Shown here in pieces: positions 1 to 6,622 of a stretch of DNA of 15,690 bases (positions are counted from its first letter, which is position 1; each line of letters begins with the position of its first letter). A program made the position numbers and the translations under genes. Below the pieces are notes generated by a model, which saw nothing but the letters and a program-made list of their open reading frames with translations, was not told where the DNA came from and made no database searches. Source of the DNA: Tabrizicola_A sp044377735 (GTDB lineage: Bacteria > Pseudomonadota > Alphaproteobacteria > Rhodobacterales > Rhodobacteraceae); NCBI GenBank assembly GCA_044377735.1, contig JBILYK010000082.1, positions 1-15,690 on the forward strand, in the 5' to 3' direction.

Positions 1-1
1 G

Positions 2-121
2 CAACTCCCACAATCAGCCTTGGGCAGCAAGACGCCCTTGCAGGCGATGAAGGACTGGCACAAACTGAAGCCAAAGCTGTTCAGAAAACAGCCATATCAC
101 CTTCCGGGATGTGACAGCTAA
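2..121 (+). mobile_element. IS481-type transposase, C-terminal end (partial)
   Basis: An open frame enters from the left edge and ends at TAA 119-121, giving 39 residues. It contains the segments PQSALGSKTPLQAMKDW and FRKQPYHLPGCDS. This matches what I remember of the C-terminus of integrase-core (DDE) transposases of the IS481/IS3 superfamily: a conserved TPxQAMKxW segment, then a short basic tail ending in a PGxD motif. The catalytic D,D,E residues lie outside the window. I could not identify the terminal inverted repeat of this element; it should lie between 122 and about 180. The family name comes from memory of the motif, so IS481 versus another integrase-core family is not certain. Confidence 0.7.
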
Positions 122-179
122 GGTCAAACGGGCGACAGGGTGACCTGCGGCAAAAGGCGGTCAACGTCTGCTGCCCGGC

Positions 180-275
180 TCACCGCAGCTTTTCGCCCGC
201 CACGACCCACGCGACCTGGGTGGGTTCGGCCAAGGCGGGGTTCAGGTTGATGGTCATGATCGGCCGATCAGCCAT
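180..275 (-). CDS. Small ORF, possibly the cut-off start of a gene next to the insertion sequence
   Basis: A 31-codon minus-strand frame begins with ATG 273-275, immediately after the TGA (276-278) of the secreted-protein gene, so translational coupling is possible. A second in-frame ATG lies at 255-257. The peptide (MADRPIMTINLNP... ending VAWVVAGEKLR) is not recognised. It ends at TGA 180-182, close to where the transposon end should be, so it may be the 5' remnant of a gene interrupted by the insertion sequence. It could also be a chance frame. There is no separate ribosome binding site. Confidence 0.25.
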   Translation of the reverse strand: MADRPIMTINLNPALAEPTQVAWVVAGEKLR

Positions 276-926
276 TCATTCATTGGTCTCAGTTGTTGTT
301 TCTGCTTCTGTTTTGATTGTTGTCTTAATCGTCGTTCTTTCAAATTTCTGATCTGTGAATTCAACGATATTTTCAAACGTGCCACTTTTGGCAGAGTTCT
401 TATCGCGCAGCGTGGTCTGTAGAATGTAGCGGCCCGGTGTGATACCTTCGAGGTTATAGGTCAGATTGGCTTGAAACTCGCGGTTGGGATAGCGTGAGGT
501 AAGGTTTAACTCGGTGAGGTTCTGGAGATCCCCCAAGATCTCGCCCATTTCGGTCATCACCTTGAGATCGACAAAGAAGCCGATGGAATACAAGCCTTCA
601 CCGGGGCTGCCATAGCCAAAGCCCATAGGTTCGGCATAGATCAAGACCGGCTCGCCCAGTTTGTAGCTGTCGGTGGGGCGCGGGTTATAGATGCCGTATC
701 CCGAGGCTGGTTCGGCCAGAAGTACGGTCTCACCAATTGCAAGGCCCGTGGTGGCATCCCAAGCCGCGCCGAAAAGATCGCGTGCGGCCGCAATCGCACC
801 CTTGTCGTCGCCTGCGCTGAGCAGGGTCTCTACCTCGGCTGCTTTGTCCGTCAGAGGGCCGCCATGGGCGGTAAAGGGGGCAAGGGCGACAAGAGCAATC
901 GATAACAGCGCGCGGGCAGACGTCAT
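276..926 (-). CDS. Secreted protein of unknown function
   Basis: This 216-residue product starts at ATG 924-926, preceded by a good ribosome binding site (AAGGACC, 5 nt before the ATG). The frame stays open upstream to 1202, but that extension is Cys/Arg/Pro-rich and lacks family character, so I reject it. The N-terminus MTSARALLSIALVALAPFTA followed by HGG is a plausible Sec signal peptide, placing the mature protein in the periplasm or outside. Residues of about 60-190 look like a beta-rich domain with many Gly, Tyr and Pro (YGIYNPRP, LIYAEPMGFGYG, LTYNLEGITPGRYIL). The C-terminal about 20 residues are a low-complexity Thr/Lys/Glu tail (TTIKTTIKTEAETTTETNE) from a locally AT-rich stretch. 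I recognise no family and assign no function. It is 263 bp downstream of the metallopeptidase gene on the same strand, so it may have its own promoter. Confidence 0.7.
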   Translation of the reverse strand: MTSARALLSIALVALAPFTAHGGPLTDKAAEVETLLSAGDDKGAIAAARDLFGAAWDATTGLAIGETVLLAEPASGYGIYNPRPTDSYKLGEPVLIYAEPMGFGYGSPGEGLYSIGFFVDLKVMTEMGEILGDLQNLTELNLTSRYPNREFQANLTYNLEGITPGRYILQTTLRDKNSAKSGTFENIVEFTDQKFERTTIKTTIKTEAETTTETNE

Positions 927-1189
927 GAGCAGGTCCTTGGTCACATGCCGGATGAGGCGCGGCCATGATAGCGGCAGCGGGGTGCTGCGGCCAAGTAAGA
1001 AGATTCTCTTGCGCTTTTTCGCACAAGGTCGCAATGTTGGATCCCATTTTTTGGGTTTGGCCAGCTGGCGAAAGGGCGAGCTGAGAGTTTGCGGAACAAA
1101 GCAGAGACGCCTGGTCTCTGGGCTGCAGGCCTCGCAGGCTGGCGAAGGACATCGGATTGTTGACGCTTTAGATATTCTCTTCGGCAGGT

Positions 1190-1600
1190 TCACTCCCACC
1201 ATGGGTCAATCGTGGCAATGTCGGCGTCGGACCAGCCGAAGTGATGGGCAAATTCATGCACCACCACATGGGTGACCAGATCCGCCAGACCGATGTCGCC
1301 GCGTTCGACCCATTCTTCCAAAATGGCGCGGCGAAAAAGCCAAACGGTATCGGGCTGTTGCGGTTGATCCGAGACCGATTTTTCGGTCAACGGTGTGCCT
1401 TCGTAAAGCCCAGTCAGATCATAGGGGCTGTCGATGCCCATGGATTCGAGCATGTCGTCAGGGGCGAAATCCACCACCTGCAATCCCACTTGCAAGGCTG
1501 GCGTGCGATGTGGTTCGGGCAAGGCCAGCACCGCATCGCGTGCAAGGGCCTCGATCAACTCAAGGGGCGGGGCGATGCTGTTTGGGGCGGGCAAGGTCAT
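1190..1600 (-). CDS. Small HExxH metallopeptidase-family protein (zincin-like, PF06262 type)
   Basis: A 136-residue product with the zinc-binding motif HEFAHHFGWSDAD near its C-terminus (H115, E116, H119), in the context THVVVHEFAHH. That arrangement and length fit the small cytoplasmic zincin-like metallopeptidases (former DUF1025) seen in many alphaproteobacteria, whose substrate is not established. I chose ATG 1598-1600; a TTG at 1642 would add 14 residues of Pro/Arg-rich sequence unlike the family. The ribosome binding site before 1600 is weak, so the start is moderately certain. The gene is divergent from gltX with about 110 bp between start codons, which should hold both promoters. No signal peptide or membrane segment is visible. 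Confidence 0.85.
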   Translation of the reverse strand: MTLPAPNSIAPPLELIEALARDAVLALPEPHRTPALQVGLQVVDFAPDDMLESMGIDSPYDLTGLYEGTPLTEKSVSDQPQQPDTVWLFRRAILEEWVERGDIGLADLVTHVVVHEFAHHFGWSDADIATIDPWWE

Positions 1601-1710
1601 GCGCAATAGATAGCGGCGGGGCGGGGGTAGGGGAAGGCCCAACGGTGCTGGGCCAAACTGGACAATGGCGTTGCCTTGTGACAGGGAAGGGCGGTTGAAG
1701 GAGCCGCCTC

Positions 1711-3033
1711 ATGACCATCACCCGCTTTGCCCCCTCGCCCACCGGCTATATCCACGTCGGCAACCTGCGCACTGCGCTGATGAACTATCTGACCGCCCAG
1801 AAAACCGGCGGCACGTTCATTTTGCGGCTGGATGATACCGACCAAGAGCGCAGCAAGCAGGAGTACATCGACGGGCTGATCGAAGATCTGGCTTGGCTGG
1901 GTATCAAGTATGACCGGATTGAACAACAATCCAAGCGCATGGCGCGCTATGCTGAGGCGGCTAAGCAGTTAAAGGCTGCGGGGCGGTTCTACGAATGCTT
2001 TGAGACGCCCGTTGAGCTGGACCTCAAGCGCAAGAAGCTTTTGAACATGGGCAAACCGCCGGTCTATGACCGTGCGTCCTTGCATCTGACCGAAGAGCAA
2101 AAGGCAGCCTACCGCGCCGAGGGGCGGCAGGGCTATTGGCGCTTTCGGTTGGATATTGAGCGCATCGAATGGAATGATGGGATCATCGGAGATATCTCGA
2201 TTGATGCCGGCTCGGTCAGCGATCCTGTGCTTATCAAGGCTGATGGGCAGGTTTTGTACACCTTTGCCTCCTCGGTTGATGATGTGGACATGGGTGTCAC
2301 GCATATTGTGCGCGGGGCGGATCATGTGACCAACACCGCCACACAGATCCAGATCATGAAGGCCTTGGGTGGCACGCCGCCGAGCTTTGCGCATCACAGC
2401 TTGCTCACTGGGCCGGGGGGTGAGGAATTGTCAAAGCGGCTGGGCACGCTTTCACTGCGCGATCTGCGCGCACGTGGGGTGGAGCCGATGGCGCTGTTGT
2501 CGCTGATGGCACGGCTGGGGTCCTCCAAGCCGGTTGAGTTGGCCGGGTCGATGCAAGATCTTGTTGATGGCTTTGATGTCGGCAGCTTTGGTGCCGCACC
2601 GACCAAGTTTGATGCCGAGGATCTGTTCCCCTTGACCCGCCAGCACGTGCAAAGCCTGCCCTTTGAGGCCGTTAAGGCGCGCATTGCCGCGCTTGGTGTG
2701 CCGGGGGACAAGGCGGAGCTTTTCTGGTCGGTGGCCAAGGGCAATATCACCGTGCTGGCCGATCTGGCCGAGTGGTGGGCCCTGTTCCGCGATGGGGCCA
2801 CCCCGCTTGTCGCCGATGAGGACCGCGAGTTCGTGGCCGCGGCTTTGGCCATGTTGCCGGCCCAGCCCTGGACCCAAGCCACCTGGGGCGACTGGACCTC
2901 GTCGGTGAAAGAGGCCACGGGTCGCAAAGGCAAGGGGCTGTTCATGCCCCTGCGCAGGGCGTTGACGGGCCGCGAGAATGGCCCAGAGATGGCCGATGTG
3001 ATGCCGCTTTTGGCGCAGCGACCAAACCTGTGA
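1711..3033 (+). CDS. gltX: Glutamate--tRNA ligase (GluRS)
   Basis: This 440-residue class I aminoacyl-tRNA synthetase charges tRNA with glutamate in the cytoplasm. The N-terminal Rossmann domain has RFAPSPTGYIHVGNLRTA with the HIGH-type signature HVGN at residues 15-18. The second catalytic loop is ELSKR (residues 239-243, Lys242) in place of the textbook KMSKS. The C-terminal region (about 300-440, including GRKGKGLFMPLRRALTG) is the usual anticodon-binding helical domain. The start ATG at 1711 has GAAGGAG 7 nt upstream. At 440 residues it matches the shorter GluRS type; many alphaproteobacteria carry two gltX paralogues, and since they often make Gln-tRNA through GatCAB, one copy may charge both tRNA-Glu and tRNA-Gln. 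Which type this is cannot be told here. The gene is followed by a strong GC hairpin at 3047-3069. Confidence 0.96.
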   Translation: MTITRFAPSPTGYIHVGNLRTALMNYLTAQKTGGTFILRLDDTDQERSKQEYIDGLIEDLAWLGIKYDRIEQQSKRMARYAEAAKQLKAAGRFYECFETPVELDLKRKKLLNMGKPPVYDRASLHLTEEQKAAYRAEGRQGYWRFRLDIERIEWNDGIIGDISIDAGSVSDPVLIKADGQVLYTFASSVDDVDMGVTHIVRGADHVTNTATQIQIMKALGGTPPSFAHHSLLTGPGGEELSKRLGTLSLRDLRARGVEPMALLSLMARLGSSKPVELAGSMQDLVDGFDVGSFGAAPTKFDAEDLFPLTRQHVQSLPFEAVKARIAALGVPGDKAELFWSVAKGNITVLADLAEWWALFRDGATPLVADEDREFVAAALAMLPAQPWTQATWGDWTSSVKEATGRKGKGLFMPLRRALTGRENGPEMADVMPLLAQRPNL

Positions 3034-3046
3034 TGGGCTGAGCCGT

Positions 3047-3069
3047 CCGGGGGACTTTGCGTCCCCCGG
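3047..3069 (+). terminator. GC-rich hairpin after gltX, terminator or repeat element
   Basis: CCGGGGGAC (3047-3055) pairs perfectly with GTCCCCCGG (3061-3069) across a TTTGC loop, giving a 9-bp stem 14 nt after the gltX stop. No U-tract follows, so it is not a canonical intrinsic terminator. It may be a mixed terminator/mRNA-protecting stem or part of a dispersed intergenic repeat: the next bases contain GAGTATTTCGAAAGG (3080-3094), resembling the GTATTT tail that often follows such hairpins in Rhodobacteraceae. Confidence 0.55.
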
Positions 3070-3125
3070 GCCCCCTGCAGAGTATTTCGAAAGGCGCAAG
3101 ACCAAGGCGTATTGCGGGGTGAATC

Positions 3126-4487
3126 ATGGCGGGCGAAGGCACACAAGCGAGACCTCAGGCGAAATTCGTCGAAGGAAATCTGTTCCGGCACATCACGGTC
3201 ATGTCGCTGACCGCCTCGGTCGGGTTGATGGCGATTTTCGCGGTCGATCTGATGAACATGGTGTTCATCTCTTGGCTGAAGGATGAAGAGATCACCGCCG
3301 CCGTGGGCTATGCCGGGGCGATCTTGTTTTTCACCACCGCCTTTGGCATCGGTCTTTCGATTGCCGTCTCGGCGCTTGTTGCACGGGCGGTGGGGATGCG
3401 CGATCTGGCCTTGGCGCGGCAAAAGGCGACCAATGGGCTGATCCTGGGTATCATCATCGGGGTAGTGTTTTCGGCAGTTGTTTGGGTGTTTTTGCCGCAG
3501 ATCGTGGCCCTTTTGGGGGCCACCGGGCGCACGGCGGAGTGGGCGGTGCATTTTCTGGCGATTGTCACCCCGGCGCAGCCTTTTTTGATGGTGGGGATGA
3601 TCGGTGGGGCGATCCTGCGCAGCCATGGCGATGCGCGCCGGGCGATGATGGCCACGATTGTGGGGGCTTTGGTCAATGCGGTGATCGATCCGATCTTGAT
3701 CTTCACGCTGGAGCTGGGGTTGACGGGGGCGGCGATTGCCTCGGTCATCAGCCGCATAGTGATTGCGGCCATGGCGCTGTTGCCGATCATCCGCCATTAC
3801 GGCGGGTTTGATCGGCCGACGCTGGCTGGGCTTAAGGCCGATACTGGCGCGCTCTTTGGCATTGCGGGGCCTGCAATCCTGACCCAGCTTTCCACCCCGA
3901 CCGGGCAGGCGATCGTCACCCGCATGGTGGCCGGTTACGGCGAGGCCGCCGTTGCGGGCATGGCCATTTCGGGGCGGCTGACGCCGGTCGCATTGGGGGT
4001 GATCTTTGCTATGTCAGGCGCTGTAGGGCCGATCATTGGGCAGAATTACGGGGCAGGCCGGATGGACCGGGTGCGGCGTGCCTTTCTGGATGCGCTGACC
4101 TTTACCGCTCTTGTTGTCGTGGTCTCGGCGACGATCCTCTTTGTCTTGCGCGCGCCAATCGCGGATCTGTTCCATGCCGAGGGTTTGACGCGGGACTTGC
4201 TCTATCTCTTCTGTGGCCCGCTGTGCCTTTTGTTCTTTTTCAACGGTGCGATCTTTGTGGCCAATGCGGCCTGCAACAATCTGGGTGCGCCTTTGGCCTC
4301 GACCACGATCAACTGGGGCCGCCATACCATTGGCACGGTGCCCTTTGCGCTTTGGTTTGGCGGGATTTGGGGGGCTGAGGGGGTGCTGATTGGTCAGGCG
4401 GCCGGTGGGGTGGTGTTTGGCTTGTTGGGCATCTGGGTGGGGCTGCGCAGCATTGACCGCGCAGCGCTTCAGCCCGCGCCGAAGTGA
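3126..4487 (+). CDS. MATE-family multidrug/toxin efflux transporter
   Basis: A 453-residue integral inner-membrane protein with about 12 hydrophobic segments in two halves, each opening in the MATE manner (VDLMNMVFISWL near residues 40-51; a second half starting around FGIAGPAILTQLST, residue about 245). Proteins of this family export cationic drugs, dyes or metabolites using Na+ or H+ gradients; the substrate cannot be read from sequence. The segment GPIIGQNYGAGRMDRVRRA in the second half and the spacing of Gly/Ala-rich helices fit the MATE fold, and the length is normal. ATG 3126 follows a 92-bp gap after gltX with only a weak ribosome binding site (GGGGTGA). The 3' end overlaps the convergent sulfotransferase gene by 19 bp. 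Confidence 0.9.
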   Translation: MAGEGTQARPQAKFVEGNLFRHITVMSLTASVGLMAIFAVDLMNMVFISWLKDEEITAAVGYAGAILFFTTAFGIGLSIAVSALVARAVGMRDLALARQKATNGLILGIIIGVVFSAVVWVFLPQIVALLGATGRTAEWAVHFLAIVTPAQPFLMVGMIGGAILRSHGDARRAMMATIVGALVNAVIDPILIFTLELGLTGAAIASVISRIVIAAMALLPIIRHYGGFDRPTLAGLKADTGALFGIAGPAILTQLSTPTGQAIVTRMVAGYGEAAVAGMAISGRLTPVALGVIFAMSGAVGPIIGQNYGAGRMDRVRRAFLDALTFTALVVVVSATILFVLRAPIADLFHAEGLTRDLLYLFCGPLCLLFFFNGAIFVANAACNNLGAPLASTTINWGRHTIGTVPFALWFGGIWGAEGVLIGQAAGGVVFGLLGIWVGLRSIDRAALQPAPK

Positions 4488-6268
4488 TCGATCAAAGGTT
4501 TGAGATAGGGTTCAAACCCGCGCCATTTGCCGGTTGAGCCTTGGTAAATCCCCGCGCGCGCCTGTTTGTAGCTGGCGGTCTGAATCTGGCGGTCGTTCTT
4601 TTCAGGCGCGAGGCATGCCGGGTCAAAGGGCAGGCCGCAGAAGTCCAAAACGCGCCGGATCACCGGCTCGGGCGTGCGGGTGAGTTCGGCGTAATCGACA
4701 TGGCAAATCGCGCCGGGGGCCTGCGTTTCGGCGAAGGCCATATAGTCAAGATAGGCATCGTAATAGGCGGCAATGTCGCCAAGGTCATTGGTGAAACGCA
4801 GCCGGTTGCCGGTGAAGTTTTTCTTGTAGATCGACCAGCACACGGCAATCGGATCGCGCCGCATATGGATGATCTGGGCTTCGGGCAGGGCGCGTTTGAT
4901 GACACCGACAAGGGCGAAATTGGCAGGCATCTTGTCGGTCACCCAAGGGGTCGTGCCGGGAAGCGCGTCTATCCGGGTCAGGTAGGCCTCTCGGATGCGG
5001 GTCATGGCGGCGATGTCCAAAGGGGCGGTGCCATTTGCCATTTCGGCCATGACGGATTTGCCAAGGTAATCCAGCTCGCCCGCGCCATAGACGAGCGGAT
5101 GGGCGGAGATGATCTGCTCCATCAGCGTGGTGCCTGATCGCATCATGCCCAGAATGAAGATCGGTCGCCGCACCGGGGTGGCCGCGGGCAGATGGGCCTT
5201 TGGCGACCAGTGGCGCGCCCTGAGGGCTGCGAAGAAGGCGGTTTCCTGCGCCTGGTCGTACGGGTAGGCCGCCCGGCGCAGGTCATTGGCGCGTTTCAGC
5301 GCGGCAAAGCTTTGGTCGACTTCGCCTGCGTCCTCGTGCGCTTTGGCCAGACCAAAGTTGAGCAGGATCCGGTCGGTGGGTCTTTGCATGCGGGCGTCAA
5401 GCGCCTGCATCTTTTCAATCAATGGGTCGTCGGGGGCGACATCAATGGCGCGGGCAAGGTTGTAATATCCGGCCGCGCTGTCGGGATGGGCCGCAATGGC
5501 GGCCTCAAAGGTGGCGCGGGCGCGGTCGAACGCGCCGGCGGTCAGTTCGGCGCTGCCAAGCTCGTTCAGGGCGCGTTCATGGCGTGGGTCCAAGGTGACG
5601 GCGGCGGCAAAGGCGAGGCGGGCTTCGTCAAAGCGTTGGGCGGCGAAGAGAGCGCGGCCGAGTTCGAAGCGGATGTCGGCAGCCTTGGGGTTCTCAGCGG
5701 CCATCGCTTCCAACAGCGCGACCGCTTGCAACGGCAGCCCGTCTTCGACCAGCGCCAGCGCGAGGGCGGCTTTGGCCGGGGTCAGGGCCGGATGATGGGC
5801 AAGCGTGGCGCGCGCAAGGGTGACGGCCTCGGCCGATTGGCCCGACAGGCGCAGGGCGATGGAGAGGTTGGTGCCAGCTTCGGGGCTTTTCGGGTCGCGC
5901 TTGAGCGCGATCCGCAAGGGCGCAAGGGCGGCCTCTGGCTGACCCAGTTCCAACATGAGGCTGCCCAGAAATCCGTTGGCCAAGGCGCTGAACGGATCGA
6001 GCAAAAGTGCGACCTGTGCCTCTTCGGCGGTTGGGCCGGGGCCGGTCTGCGCGCGCAGCCGCAACAGGCGCTGCAAATGGGCCGGGCCGAAGGGGCGGGC
6101 GCGCAGGCCGGTGCGGGCGGACTGCACCTCGGCCAGTTGGGTGAGCAGGCGGGCATTGCCGGCAAACCGCTTCAACTCGGGCAGGATCGCGCGCGAAGCC
6201 GCCACCGGATCGCCCGCCTTCAGCGCGGCCTTGGCCGCCTTGATCGCGTTGTCGACCGCTGTGCTCAT
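4469..6268 (-). CDS. TPR-repeat sulfotransferase
   Basis: A 599-residue protein with two parts. Residues of about 1-330 are Ala/Leu-rich helical repeats of TPR type (for example RFELGRALFAAQRFDEARLAF, then ALNELGSAELTAGAFDRARATF, then AGYYNLARAI). Residues of about 365-599 form a sulfotransferase domain: PIFILGMMRSGTTLMEQI is the 5'-phosphosulfate (PAPS) loop, and IIHMRRDPIAVCWSIYKKNF is the 3'-phosphate-binding segment with the conserved Arg/Asp and Ser. Such proteins transfer sulfate from PAPS to an acceptor; in alphaproteobacteria the acceptor is usually unknown, and the TPR part probably selects a partner or substrate. I chose ATG 6266-6268; the open frame continues to 6364 but the extra residues are Arg/His-rich and would run toward the gcv promoter region. 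No signal peptide, so likely cytoplasmic. It is divergent from the gcv operon. Confidence 0.88.
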   Translation of the reverse strand: MSTAVDNAIKAAKAALKAGDPVAASRAILPELKRFAGNARLLTQLAEVQSARTGLRARPFGPAHLQRLLRLRAQTGPGPTAEEAQVALLLDPFSALANGFLGSLMLELGQPEAALAPLRIALKRDPKSPEAGTNLSIALRLSGQSAEAVTLARATLAHHPALTPAKAALALALVEDGLPLQAVALLEAMAAENPKAADIRFELGRALFAAQRFDEARLAFAAAVTLDPRHERALNELGSAELTAGAFDRARATFEAAIAAHPDSAAGYYNLARAIDVAPDDPLIEKMQALDARMQRPTDRILLNFGLAKAHEDAGEVDQSFAALKRANDLRRAAYPYDQAQETAFFAALRARHWSPKAHLPAATPVRRPIFILGMMRSGTTLMEQIISAHPLVYGAGELDYLGKSVMAEMANGTAPLDIAAMTRIREAYLTRIDALPGTTPWVTDKMPANFALVGVIKRALPEAQIIHMRRDPIAVCWSIYKKNFTGNRLRFTNDLGDIAAYYDAYLDYMAFAETQAPGAICHVDYAELTRTPEPVIRRVLDFCGLPFDPACLAPEKNDRQIQTASYKQARAGIYQGSTGKWRGFEPYLKPLIDHFGAG

Positions 6269-6423
6269 CGCCCCATGTCCCCTGTTGGTCTGGTGGCGGA
6301 CCCTATGCTCGGCACGGGCTGGCTTCAAGTCGTGGGTTTTTCGCCTGTCGCAAAATGATTGCATACTGTCGTATTCTTTTCACTGGACAGGCTTTGCCGC
6401 CTGTGGCTACCTTAAGGGGTCAG

Positions 6424-6504
6424 TTCGGGAGAATCCGGGGAAAGCCCGGTGCCGAAGGAGCAACCGCCCCGGTAAACTCTCAGGCGCAAGGACCGTTCTG
6501 GCAA
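6424..6504 (+). ncRNA. Glycine riboswitch, aptamer 1 of a tandem pair
   Basis: The leader carries the hallmarks of the gcvT glycine aptamer in order: CGGGAGA (6426-6432), a P2 stem TCCGGGG/CCCGGT, GCCGAAGGAGCAA (6451-6463), AACTCTCAGGCGCAAGGAC (6475-6493) and a closing P1 strand. It precedes gcvT directly. Glycine binding to such tandem aptamers normally switches the glycine cleavage genes on. Boundaries are approximate because P1 pairing was judged by eye. Confidence 0.93.
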
Positions 6505-6509
6505 TTGGA

Positions 6510-6582
6510 CTCTGGAGAGTGGCGCGTAGTGCGCCCGCCGAAGGGATAACGATCTCAGGCGCGGGAAACCGCAAGGACAGAG
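6510..6582 (+). ncRNA. Glycine riboswitch, aptamer 2 of a tandem pair
   Basis: The second aptamer follows after a very short linker, as is typical. CTCTG (6510-6514) can pair with CAGAG (6578-6582) as P1. Between them are GGAGAG, CGCCGAAGGGATAAC (6537-6550), ATCTCAGGCGCG (6552-6563) and CCGCAAGGACAG (6569-6580). All conserved core boxes of the family are present, though GATAAC replaces the more common GGCAA stretch. Its 3' P1 strand abuts the hairpin at 6585-6619. Confidence 0.92.
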
Positions 6583-6584
6583 GG

Positions 6585-6619
6585 GGCACCGAGGGCAGGG
6601 GAACTGCCTGAACGGTGCC
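6585..6619 (+). promoter_or_regulatory. Expression-platform hairpin of the glycine riboswitch
   Basis: GGCACCG (6585-6591) pairs perfectly with CGGTGCC (6613-6619), and inside it GGCAG (6594-6598) pairs with CTGCC (6604-6608). The stem begins 2 nt after aptamer 2 and ends 3 nt before the ATG at 6623, so it can hide the translation start. A TTTT follows only at 6628-6631, which makes a classical terminator less likely than translation control, though both remain possible. Confidence 0.6.
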
Positions 6620-6622
6620 GGC

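Noticed and set aside
1005..1030. Hairpin CTTGTGC/GCGCAAG on the minus strand as a terminator
   Set aside because: The stem is 7 bp with a G-U pair and is not followed by a T-run in either direction; too weak to call.
691..1275. A 194-codon plus-strand frame across 691-1275
   Set aside because: It runs antisense to the secreted protein and metallopeptidase genes, with Ser/Arg-rich composition and no family.
2394..3797. A 467-codon minus-strand open frame across gltX and the MATE gene
   Set aside because: It lies antisense to two well-recognised genes, is rich in Arg/His/Gln/Pro, and has no domain. It is a by-product of high GC codon bias.
5192..6358. A 388-codon plus-strand open frame opposite the sulfotransferase
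   Set aside because: Antisense to a gene with clear PAPS-binding motifs; Gly/Gln/Arg-rich composition and no recognisable domain.
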